Positions 40,725-54,676 of a stretch of DNA of 64,000 nt are shown here, piece by piece. The translations under genes and the position numbers were made by a program. Numbering within the stretch: position 1 is the stretch's first letter; every line of letters starts with the position of its first letter. The stretch lies in NCBI GenBank assembly GCA_030068145.1, contig JAPJBO010000007.1, positions 248,001-312,000 of the forward strand. The letters run 5' to 3'. The stretch comes from Diplonema papillatum. Taxonomy: Eukaryota; Euglenozoa; Diplonemea; Diplonemida; Diplonemidae. The notes beneath the pieces are model-generated. The model was given only the letters and a program-made list of their open reading frames with translations. It was not told where the DNA came from and made no database searches.

Positions 40725-40960
40725 AAGAACGCAAGGCCGGCAGCAGCAATCTCGAGTCGCGGTGACCACAACTCGTCCGATCTACCCTCTACGGGCTTGG
40801 TCAGCGCAAGCACCAAGCCCCAGGGTACGCTACCCCTTGAAGCTTTTAGTGCGGGAACTTGACCATGTGGAACTTGGCCCGTAATTCGTGGCTGTGCAGT
40901 ACCTCTGAGCACCAGCTTGGCCCCTCGTTGTAGCAGAGTGTCCCCGGTACACTAGTGTGC
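40725..40960 (+). repeat. dispersed repeat family G, diverged copy 3
   Basis: Retains GCACCAAGCCCCAGGGTACG, AACTTGACCATGTGGAACTTG and GTAGCAGAGTGTCCCCGGTA in the family order, with deletions relative to copies 1 and 2. 40,961-41,450 has A/G-rich low complexity (41,090-41,170) and no gene. Confidence 0.7.
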
Positions 40961-41456
40961 TCGCAAAACACGGGGGAGGTGTCGCCACGGTTCATATCCA
41001 GCCGAAGCTAGCTGCTGCAGCAGTTGATCCACGCATCCACACACCGGCACACGCGCACAATCAATTATCTTTTTGCAGAGAGAAACGTCAACGGAAAACG
41101 TCAACGCAAAAAAGAACACAAAAGAAAGAAAAGGCGGAAGCCTCCGCGAAAAGAAAAAGAAAAAAAAACAAGATTCTTCTGGTGCTGGTTTCGTCGATCC
41201 GTTCTCCAGTCTTCGTCATTCGTCTCTCCGCCGTTGTTGGTCGTTATGATCTCGCCTTCTTTGCAGTAGCCGGTCGAACGCCGATTCTCGCAGTTTGCGC
41301 GGAGTCACCTGTTGTGGTCCAATGCAAATTCGTATTCGCGCCAAGAAAAGCCGTTATCTTGTGTCGGACTATGCCAGGAATGAACTTTTTTGCCCACGCT
41401 CAGTGACGCTGCAGATAGTCTCGCCGCTGCGTCGGGCGCAGTCCTTAACGCTCTCT

Positions 41457-42178
41457 AGGATGTCTAAGATGTTTAGGATGTCTAGGATGTCTAGGATGTC
41501 TAGGATGTCTAGGCTGTCTAGGCTGTCTAGGCTGTCTAGGCTGTCTAGGATGTCTAGGATGTCTAGGATGTCTAGGCTGTCTAGGCTGTCTAGGATGTCT
41601 AGGATGTCTAGGATGTCTAGGATGTCTAGGATGTCTAGGATGTCTAGGATGTCTAGGATGTCTAGGATGTCTAGGATGTCTAGGATGTCTAGGATGTCTA
41701 GGATGTCTAGGATGTCTAGGATGTCTAGGATGTCTAGGATGTCTAGGATGTCTAGGATGTCTAGGATGTCTAGGATGTCTAGGATGTCTAGGATGTCTAG
41801 GATGTCTAGGATGTCTAGGATGTCTAGGATGTCTAGGATGTCTAGGATGTCTAGGATGTCTAGGATGTCTAGGATGTCTAGGATGTCTAGGATGTCTAGG
41901 ATGTCTAGGATGTCTAGGATGTCTAGGATGTCTAGGATGTCTAGGATGTCTAGGATGTCTAGGATGTCTAGGATGTCTAGGATGTCTAGGATGTCTAGGA
42001 TGTCTAGGATGTCTAGGATGTCTAGGATGTCTAGGATGTCTAGGATGTCTAGGATGTCTAGGATGTCTAGGATGTCTAGGATGTCTAGGATGTCTAGGAT
42101 GTCTAGGATGTCTAGGATGTCTAGGATGTCTAGGATGTCTAATGTCTAGGATGTCTAGGATGTCTAGGATGTCTAGGA
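41457..42178 (+). repeat. minisatellite of a 9-bp unit (GGATGTCTA), about 80 copies
   Basis: Nearly perfect 9-bp units, with GGCTGTCTA variants clustered near the left end (41,510-41,595) and a 7-bp slip near 42,138. It is open as Met-Ser-Arg repeats on + and Pro-Arg-His repeats on -, simply because 9 is a multiple of 3. No coding evidence. Confidence 0.97.
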
Positions 42179-42567
42179 TGCACACGTGCACTGAGCTAGT
42201 GCTGTGACATACCTAGTGCGTGGTGAGTTCGGGGCCAGCAACCGGGGTTTCTCGGCTCCATATAGTCTAGCTGCCCTGTCTAGTTGCCCTGTCTAGGCGC
42301 CCTCTGCCGCCTTGCGCTGCGGATACATTGAATGCAGAGCCGTTGATCTTTCAATGGGAATGGAGGAAGGCCCGGCGGTGCAGCCGTCAGGCGCCCAGCG
42401 GAGCTGGTAGAGAAAGCCTCTGCTCTCGCTTGTGTAGAACGTCACAATTCCCACGTCTGTGGAAACAACATGGTGCTGGAAGCCTAGCAACACCGCCTCC
42501 TGCTGAGGACAGTATACCACGTTGAATACCATCCTCCTCATATACACACCTCATGGGCGTATAGAGG
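42179..42567. other. intergenic DNA between satellites
   Basis: No gene is seen. Two TGCCCTGTCTAG-type pieces near 42,270-42,298 resemble decayed satellite units. Confidence 0.45.
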
Positions 42568-42802
42568 GGATGTGGTGTCTACGTAGTACGTAGATACCAC
42601 ATACTACGTAGCCGTGGATGTGGTGTCTACGTAGTCCGTAGATACCACATACGTAGGTATGGTAAGTGTACTACGACACCGTGGATGTGGTGTCTACGTA
42701 GTACGTAGATACCACATACTACGTAGCCGTGGATGTGGTGTCTACGTAGTCCGTAGATACCACATACTACGTAGGTATGGTAAGTGTACTACGACACCGT
42801 GG
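42568..42802. repeat. 115-118-bp tandem duplication built of TACGTA palindromes
   Basis: Two tandem units (42,568-42,682 and 42,683-about 42,800). Each holds two hairpins of the form TGGTGTCTACGTAGTACGTA + GATACCA, so four near-palindromes stand in a row, joined by ACTACGTAGCCGTGGATG. The second unit has 3 extra bases. Likely a cruciform-prone foldback structure. Confidence 0.9.
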
Positions 42803-43153
42803 ATGTGGTGTTCGCACCGCCGGCGCCCACCAGAGGAGGAGCGAAACCGAGTAGCCCGCAGTGATTTTTTGACGGCGAGGGCGCGCAGAGCAATGCAATG
42901 GTATTCGTACCCCATGGAGGGAACAGCCGCCGGACTGGGGACAACTCCGTACTCACGCAAAAAGAAGAGAAAACATCCATTCAATACCCCTCCCTGCCTA
43001 AACGGTCAACCGGAGACTCAAAAATAATGTTTTCTTAAAACTCGAAAACAGTCTAAAATTAGACAGGCGATCAACCGTCATCAACAACCAAGGTCAAACG
43101 ACGCCCGTACGGGATCGTCGGAGCCACAAAAAGCACCGGAAACAAATGCGGGG
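42803..43153. other. 5' flank of Ubl/polyQ gene
   Basis: No separate gene. AATTAGACAG at 43,055-43,064 is a possible acceptor. A dispersed motif (CCCGTACGGGATCGTCGGAG, 43,104-43,123) lies within 50 bp of the ATG, so repeat DNA forms part of the 5' flank. Confidence 0.4.
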
Positions 43154-45646
<2,493 letters not shown>

Positions 45647-47565
45647 TGAGACCAGGCCCGCTTGCGCCCCGGCTACCCGGGTTCCCATCTTTTTCTTTTG
45701 AGCAGAAACCCGGTGTTCGCGACCGCGGTGCAAGCAACATGAAATCCCAGAATCACACAAGAAGAGACGGTCGTCCGCAATCAAGAAGACCGACCGTCGC
45801 CAACAACGGCACCGTGCTGAGGGGCGTACCTCATGCAAGGTGAGGAAAACGGCCGAAACCAGCTATGAAGGTGCGCATCGGTACTCTTACCTCGTGTAAC
45901 CACCAAGAACACGCTGCGCTTAGAGGGTGTCGTTACTGCCGTCACCCGGAGACTCTAAAACCCGGAGTTACAAGCGAACTTTTACTCTAAAAACGTGCGG
46001 TCTGGGGCGACTTTTGTCTTTTGGTAGGTCATTGTGAAAGGGAAAACTGGGTGGAATCTTGGGTGGTTGTTTTGCGTGTGCACTCTGCTGCGTGGGACAG
46101 GTCCTCTCGCCACCCGACACGTCAGCAGCCGAACGTGCAGATCGGATGCCACGAGAGGGGGTAGGAGTGCCCCTCTGCCGACGTGCTGTCGTCCCTATGG
46201 TGCGAAACCTCCGGGTTTGAGCGTCAATTCTTGTACTATATCCGCTCCGGGCGTACCGCCTGGAAATAGACACAAAACAATCGAAGGCCCAGTGCCACAT
46301 TCGTTGTGAATGCGACCGTGGAGTCGGTCACCGCCGTTCAAAACTTTGCTAGCAAACGAAAGAACGAAAATGTACGTACAAAAGTGTGAGAGTAAGGCAT
46401 GGAAAGCTCAGCTGCAAAGACCACCCAACAGACGAACTATCAGGTACCAGCCAACTTACACATACCCAAGGAAAGAACCCCAACCCGTCTTGACTGTGAC
46501 CGTGGACCCAAAACACGGATCCTTAGGACTTGAAATAGTCTAAAATAAACCAACGGACCATGAGCGCAGGCTGCTAGCAGGCAGTGGTCGACAGATCTTA
46601 TACCCTGACTCGGTTACTTCTCCCCTCCTAGAAAACCCTTGTTTTTTGTGTTAAGAATGCATTGTTGGTACTAAAAATTAGTAGTTGGCAGCGTACTAAA
46701 ACCAACTCACCAAATCAGGTGAAAAGCCGCTGGTGCGCACAAACAAAAGCACCTGCTCTCTCAACGAACGGAGGTAAATGTGCTGTAGCCCACACGAACC
46801 CCAGGTAAATCTGGGTTTCGTGGCGGATGTGAGCGTTCAACAAATAAAGGCCCACTTTTAGTTGTGTTGTCTCTCGTCGCAATAAACAGGGAGCCCATGA
46901 TGGCATCGAAATTATTTTTTTGTTTTAACAATGCATTGTTGGCACTAAGAATTAGCAAAACCGTGTTCCACGTGCCTGGAACTTAGACCCAGCACACCCC
47001 CCTCAAGGAAACCTTCTGAAACTCGGTAAAGCTTTTCCTCTGTTCTTCTCGGCTGCTTCTACGTGGCAAAGAGATGGAAGTGCGGCAAGCACACAGAAAA
47101 TTGGGCTTTTCACTGACCCTTTTCCGCAGTGACGTGGTGAAGCGGAAACATGTTCCGGTATCAACTGGCAAGCGGAAGCTTGGCGTTGCCCGGAGTTGCA
47201 GGCGTTGACAAGGCTCCTCAGTGCGTTACGCCCGCCGGTCCATTCGGGCTCGTATAGACCTGGTTGAAGACACGGAATCTGGATGTGAATTTGGAAGTTG
47301 CCGTTCGCCGAAGCTGGTCGTGGCCCGATGAATCCGATGTGCCCTGAGTAACTCACGCATTCCTCTAGACTGGAACAAGTTGATGCCGGATTTTTGTAGA
47401 ACATCGGTTGAAGCTTAGTATCGCCGTTGCTTTCAGAATAAAACAAAGCTACGCGTTTATTTGCCTGCGCTGAATGATGCCTAAGTTTAGCGCGCAGGTT
47501 CTCAAAAGCTGGGTTCATTCGATTGACTTGTTTGTCAAAAAACGCAATTCATGTCTTTGCCACAG
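45647..47565. other. intergenic DNA with repeat fragments
   Basis: No gene. Repeat pieces: family E at about 45,945-45,992; family J (GCATTGTTGGTACTAA, GCTGGTGCGCACAAACAAA) at about 46,640-46,750 and 46,920-46,965; a family B fragment at 46,770-46,877. Copies of J recur at 53,960-54,072. Confidence 0.6.
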
Positions 47566-47610
47566 GATACCGCACTCTCATTAATCTTCTCCAAGAAAAA
47601 AGCAGTACCC

Positions 47611-49242
47611 ATGCGAGGACTGACCCTTCTCGGTCTGGCGACCGCTGCGTTCGCGGCGGAAATCCAGCAAAGAGATCTAGACGTGCAGCACGATGGCCAC
47701 GTGGGCGGGTTCCACTTGCGATCCATCTTCGCGGGCGGCGACGTCCTGACGCAGTACAACATCAAGCCGACGCAGCGGGCTCAGCGCGAGGCGCAGTCGC
47801 TGGCGTTGCCGGATGTCGACGTCCAGACGGCGTCCAGGGCCAGGACTATCGTTTGCGCGAAGTTGGCACTCGTGCTTCACCCGGGGTTGAAAAGCCTTTC
47901 AGGACCGTGGGCCGGTCTGGAGGAGATCGCAGCCGCAGGAGACGGCGTGTGGAGCGCAAGCAACGCAACACGAGAGGTCGAGCTCATGATAGCGTTGGTC
48001 GACAGCGTGAGCGCTGAAATCGGCGCGGAAGCCACCTCTTTCTCGCCGACGATCAAGGCTGCCCTGTGGGTGTCACCGGGCGATACCAGCATCCTTGCGT
48101 TCTTTGGAGCCTATGGCATGAACGACGACCTGGCCGTCATGTACCAGAGTATCTGGTACAACATCGACAAGACAGCGGAGAAGATGAAGGACAACTGGGT
48201 CAACAAAGCCGGTCTCGCCTGGGGGGAAAAGCAGCAGGCCGCCGAAAATATGGACTCCAGCTTTTACTACAACTCCGTCCGTGACGAGCAGGTACTCGCC
48301 TCTTCGGTTCTGACCCAAGGCCTTGCGAGCATGGGCACGCCCGTCGGGACCGTGAAAGATGCTTTCGAGATCGCGTACGGTGTATTTTCGACGGCGGTGC
48401 CGGACAAGCGAAAGTTCATGATGACGGGGGGGTCCTTGGGCGGTTCCCGTGCTGCCGCGGCGTCTATCTTCTTGAAGACGCAAGGAGTGCCTGTGCCGAC
48501 CATCACGTTCTCATCGACGGGATCTGCTTGCTGGAACTACCGTATGTTCTCCGGAGACACCGTCGCTGCTTCCACGTACGACACTTCCAAGGAACAGCCG
48601 CAGCTGACGGAGTATGTTCACCCTCTGGACACATACGGTAACGCCTACGGACTTGACATCGGAAATGAGTGCTACGTCGGCCTCGACGAATCTGCAAAGC
48701 CGTCCCTCGAACAAGTTAAGTCATGGTGTGGAGCTGTCTACGGATACGACGGCACGTACCTTGTCTGGGCGGACGCAGCCAAGGCGCTTCAGTCGGTAGC
48801 GGGCATCATCCCAGCTGCAGTCAAAGCGGCAATCCCGGGGCTGCTGCGCCCCGTCACGCAGCAGGAGGACCTCCTTCTTAAGAGCCACTCTCAGTGCAGG
48901 TACTTTACGCACAACAACCTTGTTCTGTACAACTCGATCGTCAACGAGCTCAACGCCGACGGGACTACGAAATCTGGCTGCCACGTGAACTCCCCGGTGC
49001 CGGCAGGTGACAATCGCTGCCCGATGAACAGATACGAGGAGTCTGACTCGGACGACGACTTCTTCAGCTCGAGCACCAAAGCGCCCCCTTTCTACGTCTT
49101 CATCGTTCTCGCGTTCATAGCCATTATCTTCTTCGTCGGCAGGTGCATCATGTGCCCGCCGCAGGCTGAACCAGAGGAAAACGAACCTGCCAAGGAGGTT
49201 GAAGTGATTGAAACAGAGAAGGTTGAGAAGGTTGACGCGTGA
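47611..49242 (+). CDS. class-3 lipase-like protein, secreted or membrane-anchored (paralog 1)
   Basis: A 543-residue alpha/beta-hydrolase of lipase class 3 type, expected to hydrolyse acyl esters outside the cell or in the secretory route. The start at 47,611 gives a clean signal peptide (MRGLTLLGLATAAFAAE); an in-frame ATG at 47,551 would add 20 residues and spoil it. A possible acceptor, AAAGCAG, lies just upstream. The nucleophile elbow GGSLGG puts the catalytic Ser at 275. VSPGDTSILAFFG fits the oxyanion-loop strand. Candidate Asp and His lie in HPLDTYGNAYGLD and CRYFTHNNLVLY. A membrane helix near the C-terminus (FYVFIVLAFIAIIFFVG, about 495-511) is followed by an acidic tail. It aligns end to end with the gene at 59,258. 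Confidence 0.87.
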   Translation: MRGLTLLGLATAAFAAEIQQRDLDVQHDGHVGGFHLRSIFAGGDVLTQYNIKPTQRAQREAQSLALPDVDVQTASRARTIVCAKLALVLHPGLKSLSGPWAGLEEIAAAGDGVWSASNATREVELMIALVDSVSAEIGAEATSFSPTIKAALWVSPGDTSILAFFGAYGMNDDLAVMYQSIWYNIDKTAEKMKDNWVNKAGLAWGEKQQAAENMDSSFYYNSVRDEQVLASSVLTQGLASMGTPVGTVKDAFEIAYGVFSTAVPDKRKFMMTGGSLGGSRAAAASIFLKTQGVPVPTITFSSTGSACWNYRMFSGDTVAASTYDTSKEQPQLTEYVHPLDTYGNAYGLDIGNECYVGLDESAKPSLEQVKSWCGAVYGYDGTYLVWADAAKALQSVAGIIPAAVKAAIPGLLRPVTQQEDLLLKSHSQCRYFTHNNLVLYNSIVNELNADGTTKSGCHVNSPVPAGDNRCPMNRYEESDSDDDFFSSSTKAPPFYVFIVLAFIAIIFFVGRCIMCPPQAEPEENEPAKEVEVIETEKVEKVDA

Positions 49243-49965
49243 AGCAAAGGACCCCGGGCAAGGGGGACAAGAGAGGAAAAACTAACGGAATGTGGCTGTG
49301 TTTTCTGGAGGGGGCCGCGGTGTCCCGTACACGCTAATGCTTCGAAGGGATGATGAGGCTGCTCTGCAGCCTCGACCGGTGACTGGAGACGTCAGACGGA
49401 ATACTGTTGAGGTCCGTTTCTGACCCCCCCCTTTTTTTTTTTTTTGCATTCCCCCCAACGCCAGTTTCTATTTTCTTGTCGCATAATTTTTATCCCCGCC
49501 CCCCTGTTTGTTTTTCTTCAATGAGTACAGTTGTACTGAGGGGAACATTTTTGGAGCAACACAGTCATGAATGAAAAGTTAGCACCTTCCGGAAGGAGGG
49601 GAGGAGCTAGGTTGTCCAGCGCGCAGAAAGCCTCCTGGGGAATCTACGGGTCAAACTCAAGACTTTTTGCGACTCCAAGATGGGAAACCTGGTGCTTCTC
49701 TGAAAGGTTTCGTAACACATCTCTTCACAGCAGCGCAGCAAACGTTGATTCTTTTTGACGTGTCTTTACTCTGGAGGCGCAGTGTCCGAACCAGCTCGGG
49801 GTTTGGCTTTTTCGACATAATTATATGTCCCCCCGTCCGTATAAGGGTCAAAACGAAGGCAACGACGTAGCAACACACGCATTGTTCAGTGAGTTAATCG
49901 CCCGTGTTGCTTCGTTGATCGGCGCAAACCCCAACCCCGGAGAATGTTCTTTGTTGTTCTTCGTC
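49243..49965. other. 3' flank of lipase, no gene
   Basis: A T run near 49,432-49,445 and C/T-rich DNA to 49,520. Nothing else is recognised. Confidence 0.5.
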
Positions 49966-50193
49966 TTTTTTTTTTGTATAAGCTTGCTGCTTTGTAGGAA
50001 ATGCTTGAGAAGACTGCCAGTTGTGATAGATCAAAGGAGGTAAATGTGGTGTAGCCGACACGAAACACAGGTAAGTCTGGGTTTAGTGGCTGGGCGTAAG
50101 CGTTCAACAAAAAAGACCCACTTTGTAGTCGTATTGTTTTCTCCCCCTTTAGCCTCCTTCGAAATGAGCACAATGCAGTCCCTCGAGTATTTC
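49966..50193 (-). repeat. dispersed repeat family B, copy 3
   Basis: The full unit begins with a T run plus GTATAAGC and ends CCCTCGAGTATTT. On the minus strand it would end in poly-A. Confidence 0.8.
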
Positions 50194-50235
50194 TTGTTCT
50201 TTGCCCCGTCGTTCTTCCACATTTCTTTTTCGCTT

Positions 50236-50270
<35 letters not shown>

Positions 50271-50400
50271 TTTCCCCTATTTTATTATTACACAAGTTTT
50301 CCCACCCCCCGTCCCCTCCCGTTTTTTTCCTTTACTCGGTCAATTCTCCAAATCTGAAGCTTCATCTGTTTTTCTTTCAGGCATGCGCACCTCCGTGCCG
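50194..50400 (+). other. pyrimidine-rich tract with 34 C's and an acceptor-like end
   Basis: 34 consecutive C's (50,237-50,270) in an almost pure C/T stretch that ends TTTTTCTTTCAGGCATG (AG at 50,380-50,381). The ATG right after it closes after six codons. It looks like the 5' acceptor region of a gene that is lost or degenerate. Confidence 0.5.
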
Positions 50401-50652
50401 TGACCATTTCATCAGCGCAGCCGAACCCTGCGAGAGACGAGCGGTCCGATGCGCGTCTCGGCTCTCAATGTCAGGGGCTAGCGGTAGTTTTGAATCATTT
50501 TACCATAAGGGCACCGTGCACGTGTCGCTCGCGCTGCGAAAACATGCGCCGGAGAACACGTAAGGGGCCGGCCCCCTTTAACAACACCTGAGTTTATTGT
50601 TCAAGATATTCCGGGGAGGCATGCGGTGTCGAACAGTAGCAGGGGCCAATAG

Positions 50653-50968
50653 CGGTTCTGTTTCTTTTGTATAAGCACCCGCTTTGTAGGAATGCTTGAG
50701 GAGACTGCCAGTTGCGGACGATCAAAGGAGGTAAACGTGTGGTACTCATCGACATGCCGATGACTCCCCACTATCGGAACAGTATTCCAAGATCAAAGGA
50801 GGTAAATGTGCTGTAGCCCACACGAAACACAGGTAAATCTGGGTTTAGTGGCGGGCGTAAGCGTTCAACAAAAAAAAAAAAGACCCACTTTGCAGTTGTG
50901 TTGTTTTTCCCCCTCTAGCCTCCTTCGAAATAAGCACAAGGCAGTCCCTCGAGTATTTTTGACGGCCA
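50653..50968 (-). repeat. dispersed repeat family B, two adjacent partial copies
   Basis: One partial copy runs from TTTTGTATAAGCACCCGC to about 50,735. After 55 bp of other sequence, a second runs from GATCAAAGGAGGTAAATGTG (50,791) to CCCTCGAGTATTTTT. Possibly one copy split by an insertion. Confidence 0.7.
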
Positions 50969-51017
50969 GGCGTGTGTCAAATAACTGTTTTTATCAGATA
51001 CAAGAAACAGTCTAGAT

Positions 51018-51110
51018 AATGTCCGCCAATATTGCCTCGGTGTCGGTTTTAGTCCCAAGCCGGCACCTCGACAAAATGAACGGAAATTATAAATGCTTGT
51101 TATTCGACCC
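51018..51110. repeat. family I inverted-repeat relative
   Basis: CCTCGGTGTCGGTTTTAGTC followed by ACCTCGACAAAATGAACGGA matches both arms of the 21.4-kb structure with the loop shortened. 51,111-51,400 shows no gene. Confidence 0.7.
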
Positions 51111-51399
51111 CCCCCACCTATGAAAAAGGGACACCAAAAAAAAAAATCCTTCGGGATCGACGGTAACACAAAAAATCATCAGAACGACGTATATCGTCGA
51201 CCGCACAAAAAAAACAGTGCGGCGCGTCTCCCGCCCGAGGCCCCCCGCGTAAACGCGAGCACCGCGTACGTGCCACCTTAAAACGTCGGCTCCGGCCCTC
51301 TCAGCTCTGTTTTCGGCAGCGCCCTCCCCCCTTTCCCCAACGCATGGGCGCGGAGAGGGGAGGGGCGTTGCTTGACCATCTTTTGTCGTATACTTTCTT

Positions 51400-51610
51400 T
51401 TACGCAAACGCCAGCTTGGAAGGAAAATGATCGGCGAAGCTGCCAGACACAGAACCGAAGGGATCCCAAGTGCTGTAACTACCGAACCACGTGTTGAACG
51501 GACGTGAGGTCATGCGGGTCTACCCCTACACGACAAGACACACAAACACACCATGGGAAAACAGTGCCGAGTGAAGGAAACAACGCATGGTGGTGCGAAG
51601 AACAAAACAA
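51400..51610 (-). repeat. dispersed repeat family C, copy 2
   Basis: Matches 40,105-40,320 from GCCAGCTTGGAAGGAAAATG through GGTCATGCGGGTCTACCCC to GCGAAGAACAAAAC. Confidence 0.8.
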
Positions 51611-53724
51611 ATTGTGTTTTCTCTGTCCCTAAATTTCCACCCTTCCAATTCGAAATCTAAGCAGCTACGTCGAGTATTTCCTTCGCGCGCCGATCCGCAC
51701 TCCTGGGTCCTCAAGGAGAGGAAGAAGAGGAACTGTTGGGATGGGCCGGCACTCTTTCGTTGACGGTGGGAAAACAAAAGAAATCGCAACCCAAAAAAGA
51801 TCGGACTCTCGTTATTGTTGTCGTCACTCACGCGCTACAAAAAACGAGCGCCACACGATGCCAGTCTTTTTTGCTACCTCACTCCAAATATTGCATTCGA
51901 CGCGCTTTCGTGGTGGCGGGTTGCAATCGTTGCTGGTGGCTTGTGAAAATTGGTAGTGTCCGCATTCAAAATACCGCAGCGGAGGCGCGCAGCAAAAAGA
52001 GTTCTCATCCTATTCTGTGTTCATAGGAAATACGCGAGGAGGCCGCCAGTTGCAAAAAAATCTGTCCGTCCGTTCGGGATCGTCGGAAACACAAATCTCA
52101 AAACGGAGCAACAAAAGCGCCCGAGTGCGGAAACGAAGACGCGCGATTTCTTTTACCTTTTCTGTTCCGGTGGCCGAGGTGACGCCGGCCGCCCCGAAGA
52201 AAGGAAGATCGTTGTTTAGGAGAAGGCTGTGCGGGTCGTATCGAAAAGGTGAGTTCTGTCATCTTTCCACGACAGCACGTATCAGCCTAACGCAGTGGCG
52301 AGTTGGGGGGCTCGATACTGCACCACGTACTCGTTATACGAACGACGAGTGAAGACAACAAGTCCCTTCACGCGTTCGTTTCTGGTACACATTAGCAAGT
52401 ACCTAATATACGGCAAGTTCCATACATTCGAATGACTAGTTTGCGGCGTACAATCGCCTGGGTTTACCTTAAACACTTGTCCTACGAAAACGTGGGGGCC
52501 CCGAGATCGCTTTCCTCGCGAACGTGAAATCGGTGTCGGTCACAAGAGCCATGGACTTGGCAAAGCACATAGGAAAAATGAGCTCGCACTAAAATAAGTC
52601 GAGTAGTCGGCAATCGGCAGCAAAGATACACACACAAACATACTATACCTTAAAGGAACCTTTACGAGACAATGGTCACCCGGAGACTATAAAACCCCGG
52701 ATCCCAAAGCGAACTTGCACTCTGAAAAAGCTTTAGTTGTCATATGTCGACGGTGTACGTGGTGCGGCCTTCTGCAACCTCTCTCTTATTTCTTCTTCCC
52801 CTAGCACAGTCTGAAGGGAACATTTCCGGAACAGTGGTCTCACGAAGCCAACGAAAACGTGATAAACCACAAATCCCTGCGTGAGTCGCAGCCTAAAAAA
52901 GGACGGGTGCCCCCCCGTCTCTTTAATCGGCTCAATTCGAGACAGCCCTTCATGTTTTCGCCTTATCAATTCCACATCATGCATCCACATCTGTGTCTAT
53001 CAGCGCCAAGGCCCGAATTCCGGAAATGTTCCTCTTCCCTTCTTCTTCCTTGTCTCAACGGGGTCTTTCAGGCTTTGCTTGATGTTCCATCTTAGAAACG
53101 TACACTCCTGACCGGTGCCAAAAAAAAATGGTCTGCTTCAACGTATTTCCCACCCACCCCACTACAGCTCGAAAAGGGTTCGAGACGAGATGCTCTGAGC
53201 ACTAGCAGCAACTCCTGCCAGCACTCAACTCGATCACTTCACGACACACATCACTAGCCTGAGCGCCATCTGCGAGTCAAGGCGGAATCGTTTATGCTTC
53301 TAGATAGGCCGGTTCCTATGAAATGACAGGGCCCGCAGGGCTGCTGCCTTATGCCTCTTTTCTGTACTCTGGCGCCGACTCAATACCGTGATAATAAGCG
53401 GACGTTCACCCCAATGGACAGCACGCGGGCAGCTAGGAAGCGAAAGTGATGTCACCAACACCGCAACACACTCAGTACACCGCAACGCCCACAACACGTA
53501 CCCCTGCAAGATAGAAGCATCAAACAACAGTGAATGACGTTTGTGTCATCCAACGCAAGCAACTTTTTTTGGACTTACACACGCTGTGTAACTTGTTTGC
53601 AGGGTTCCGCGTGAGGATTTTCTCGGGCCCTTCCGAGAAGTTTTCTTTGTTTTTCACTGTGCGCATTCGCAAAAGGATCTCTTTTTCAACAGTACAGACC
53701 GACCTTATGTAACAGTCGTACCTG
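51611..53724. other. intergenic DNA with small repeat pieces
   Basis: No gene. Pieces: a family B-like start at 52,024-52,055; the CGGGATCGTCGGAAACACA motif at about 52,074; a family E copy at 52,678-52,730; a GGAACATTTCCGGAACAG piece at about 52,817. Confidence 0.5.
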
Positions 53725-53920
53725 GAGGAAGCATTTCTGGAATAACGGTTGCACATGGGAAGGACAACAAAGCCAACTAAGAAAGGCTGGCGCAGTAAGA
53801 AACTCCCCCCGAGAGAGGTTATATTCTGTGAAGAACACGAATAGTTTGCCTTGCCATTGTCGTCATCATTGTTCAGTTGATGCTGGTCGGCCGTTACTTC
53901 GTTTTATCAGCGCAACTCGG
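53725..53920 (+). repeat. dispersed repeat family M, copy 1
   Basis: GCATTTCTGGAATAACGGTTG through CAGTTGATGCTGGTCGGCCG to TTCGTTTTATCAGCGCAA. It matches 63,190-63,390 in order with moderate divergence. Confidence 0.7.
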
Positions 53921-53959
53921 AAATCGGTCTTCAAATGGCCTTCCCTTAAAAGAAAAAGA

Positions 53960-54072
53960 GATCTTTTCTGGGTTAACACTGCATTGTTGGTACTAAGAAT
54001 TAGTAGCTGGCAGCGTTCGACATGAAACTTGCCAAAGCAGGTGAGTTCCGCTGGTGCGCACAAACAAAGAAA
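53960..54072 (+). repeat. dispersed repeat family J, copy
   Basis: GCATTGTTGGTACTAAGAAT, then CCGCTGGTGCGCACAAACAA, in the same order as 46,640-46,750. Confidence 0.7.
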
Positions 54073-54339
54073 AAGGCGTCTTCACCTCCCTCACGTTGCG
54101 GAAACGCTGCAAATTCTTTTCTGCACAACAACGATAAAGGCCCCGAAGATGTGGACGATCGCGGAGAGGAACGAGGGCAAGCCCACAACCCCCACCCCCC
54201 TTTATTACTTCGGCCATTGGTGCTGCACACGGCAACCCCATGTCCACTGAGCTCTGCGGGGGACAAGTCAGAGCTGCCTAGCGAGAAACTCAGGGCGGGG
54301 GCCCTTAGTCTTCTAACTGATTGCTCAGACACGGTTGTA

Positions 54340-54570
54340 GGGGCCTCCCCGTGACGGATTCGCCTGTGCTCCAGTAGCGCGGGCGGTCCTGGCTGTGACG
54401 AGCTACGAACAGCCACAGACTCACTCCGCTGTCCTGTCTGCAGACACTCAGGTTCGCGCTGATGATGATCCGCCTTATGTGCCCGTGGCTTACAGGACCG
54501 AAACACGACGCAGATGGGACCAGTGCGGTGTTGAGCAAACATCAAGCACGTACTTGCAATCCCCCACCCC
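54340..54570 (+). repeat. dispersed repeat family A, single copy
   Basis: Same extent as 22,840-23,070: CCCCGTGACGGATTCGCCTG, then CTGTCCTGTCTGCAGACACT, then ACACGACGCAGATGGGACCA. Confidence 0.8.
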
Positions 54571-54676
54571 CCGGCTGTATCGACACAAACCGGGGCTTCC
54601 TTAACGCAGGGGGGGGGCAGTGCTGACACTACCCTGAGAGCCCCCAACGACTTTGCAAGGGACCCCCCCCCCCTTC

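Noticed and set aside
41295-42191. MSR-repeat (+) and PRH-repeat (-) proteins
   Set aside because: Both arise from a 9-bp satellite that keeps any frame open; no flanking coding sequence.
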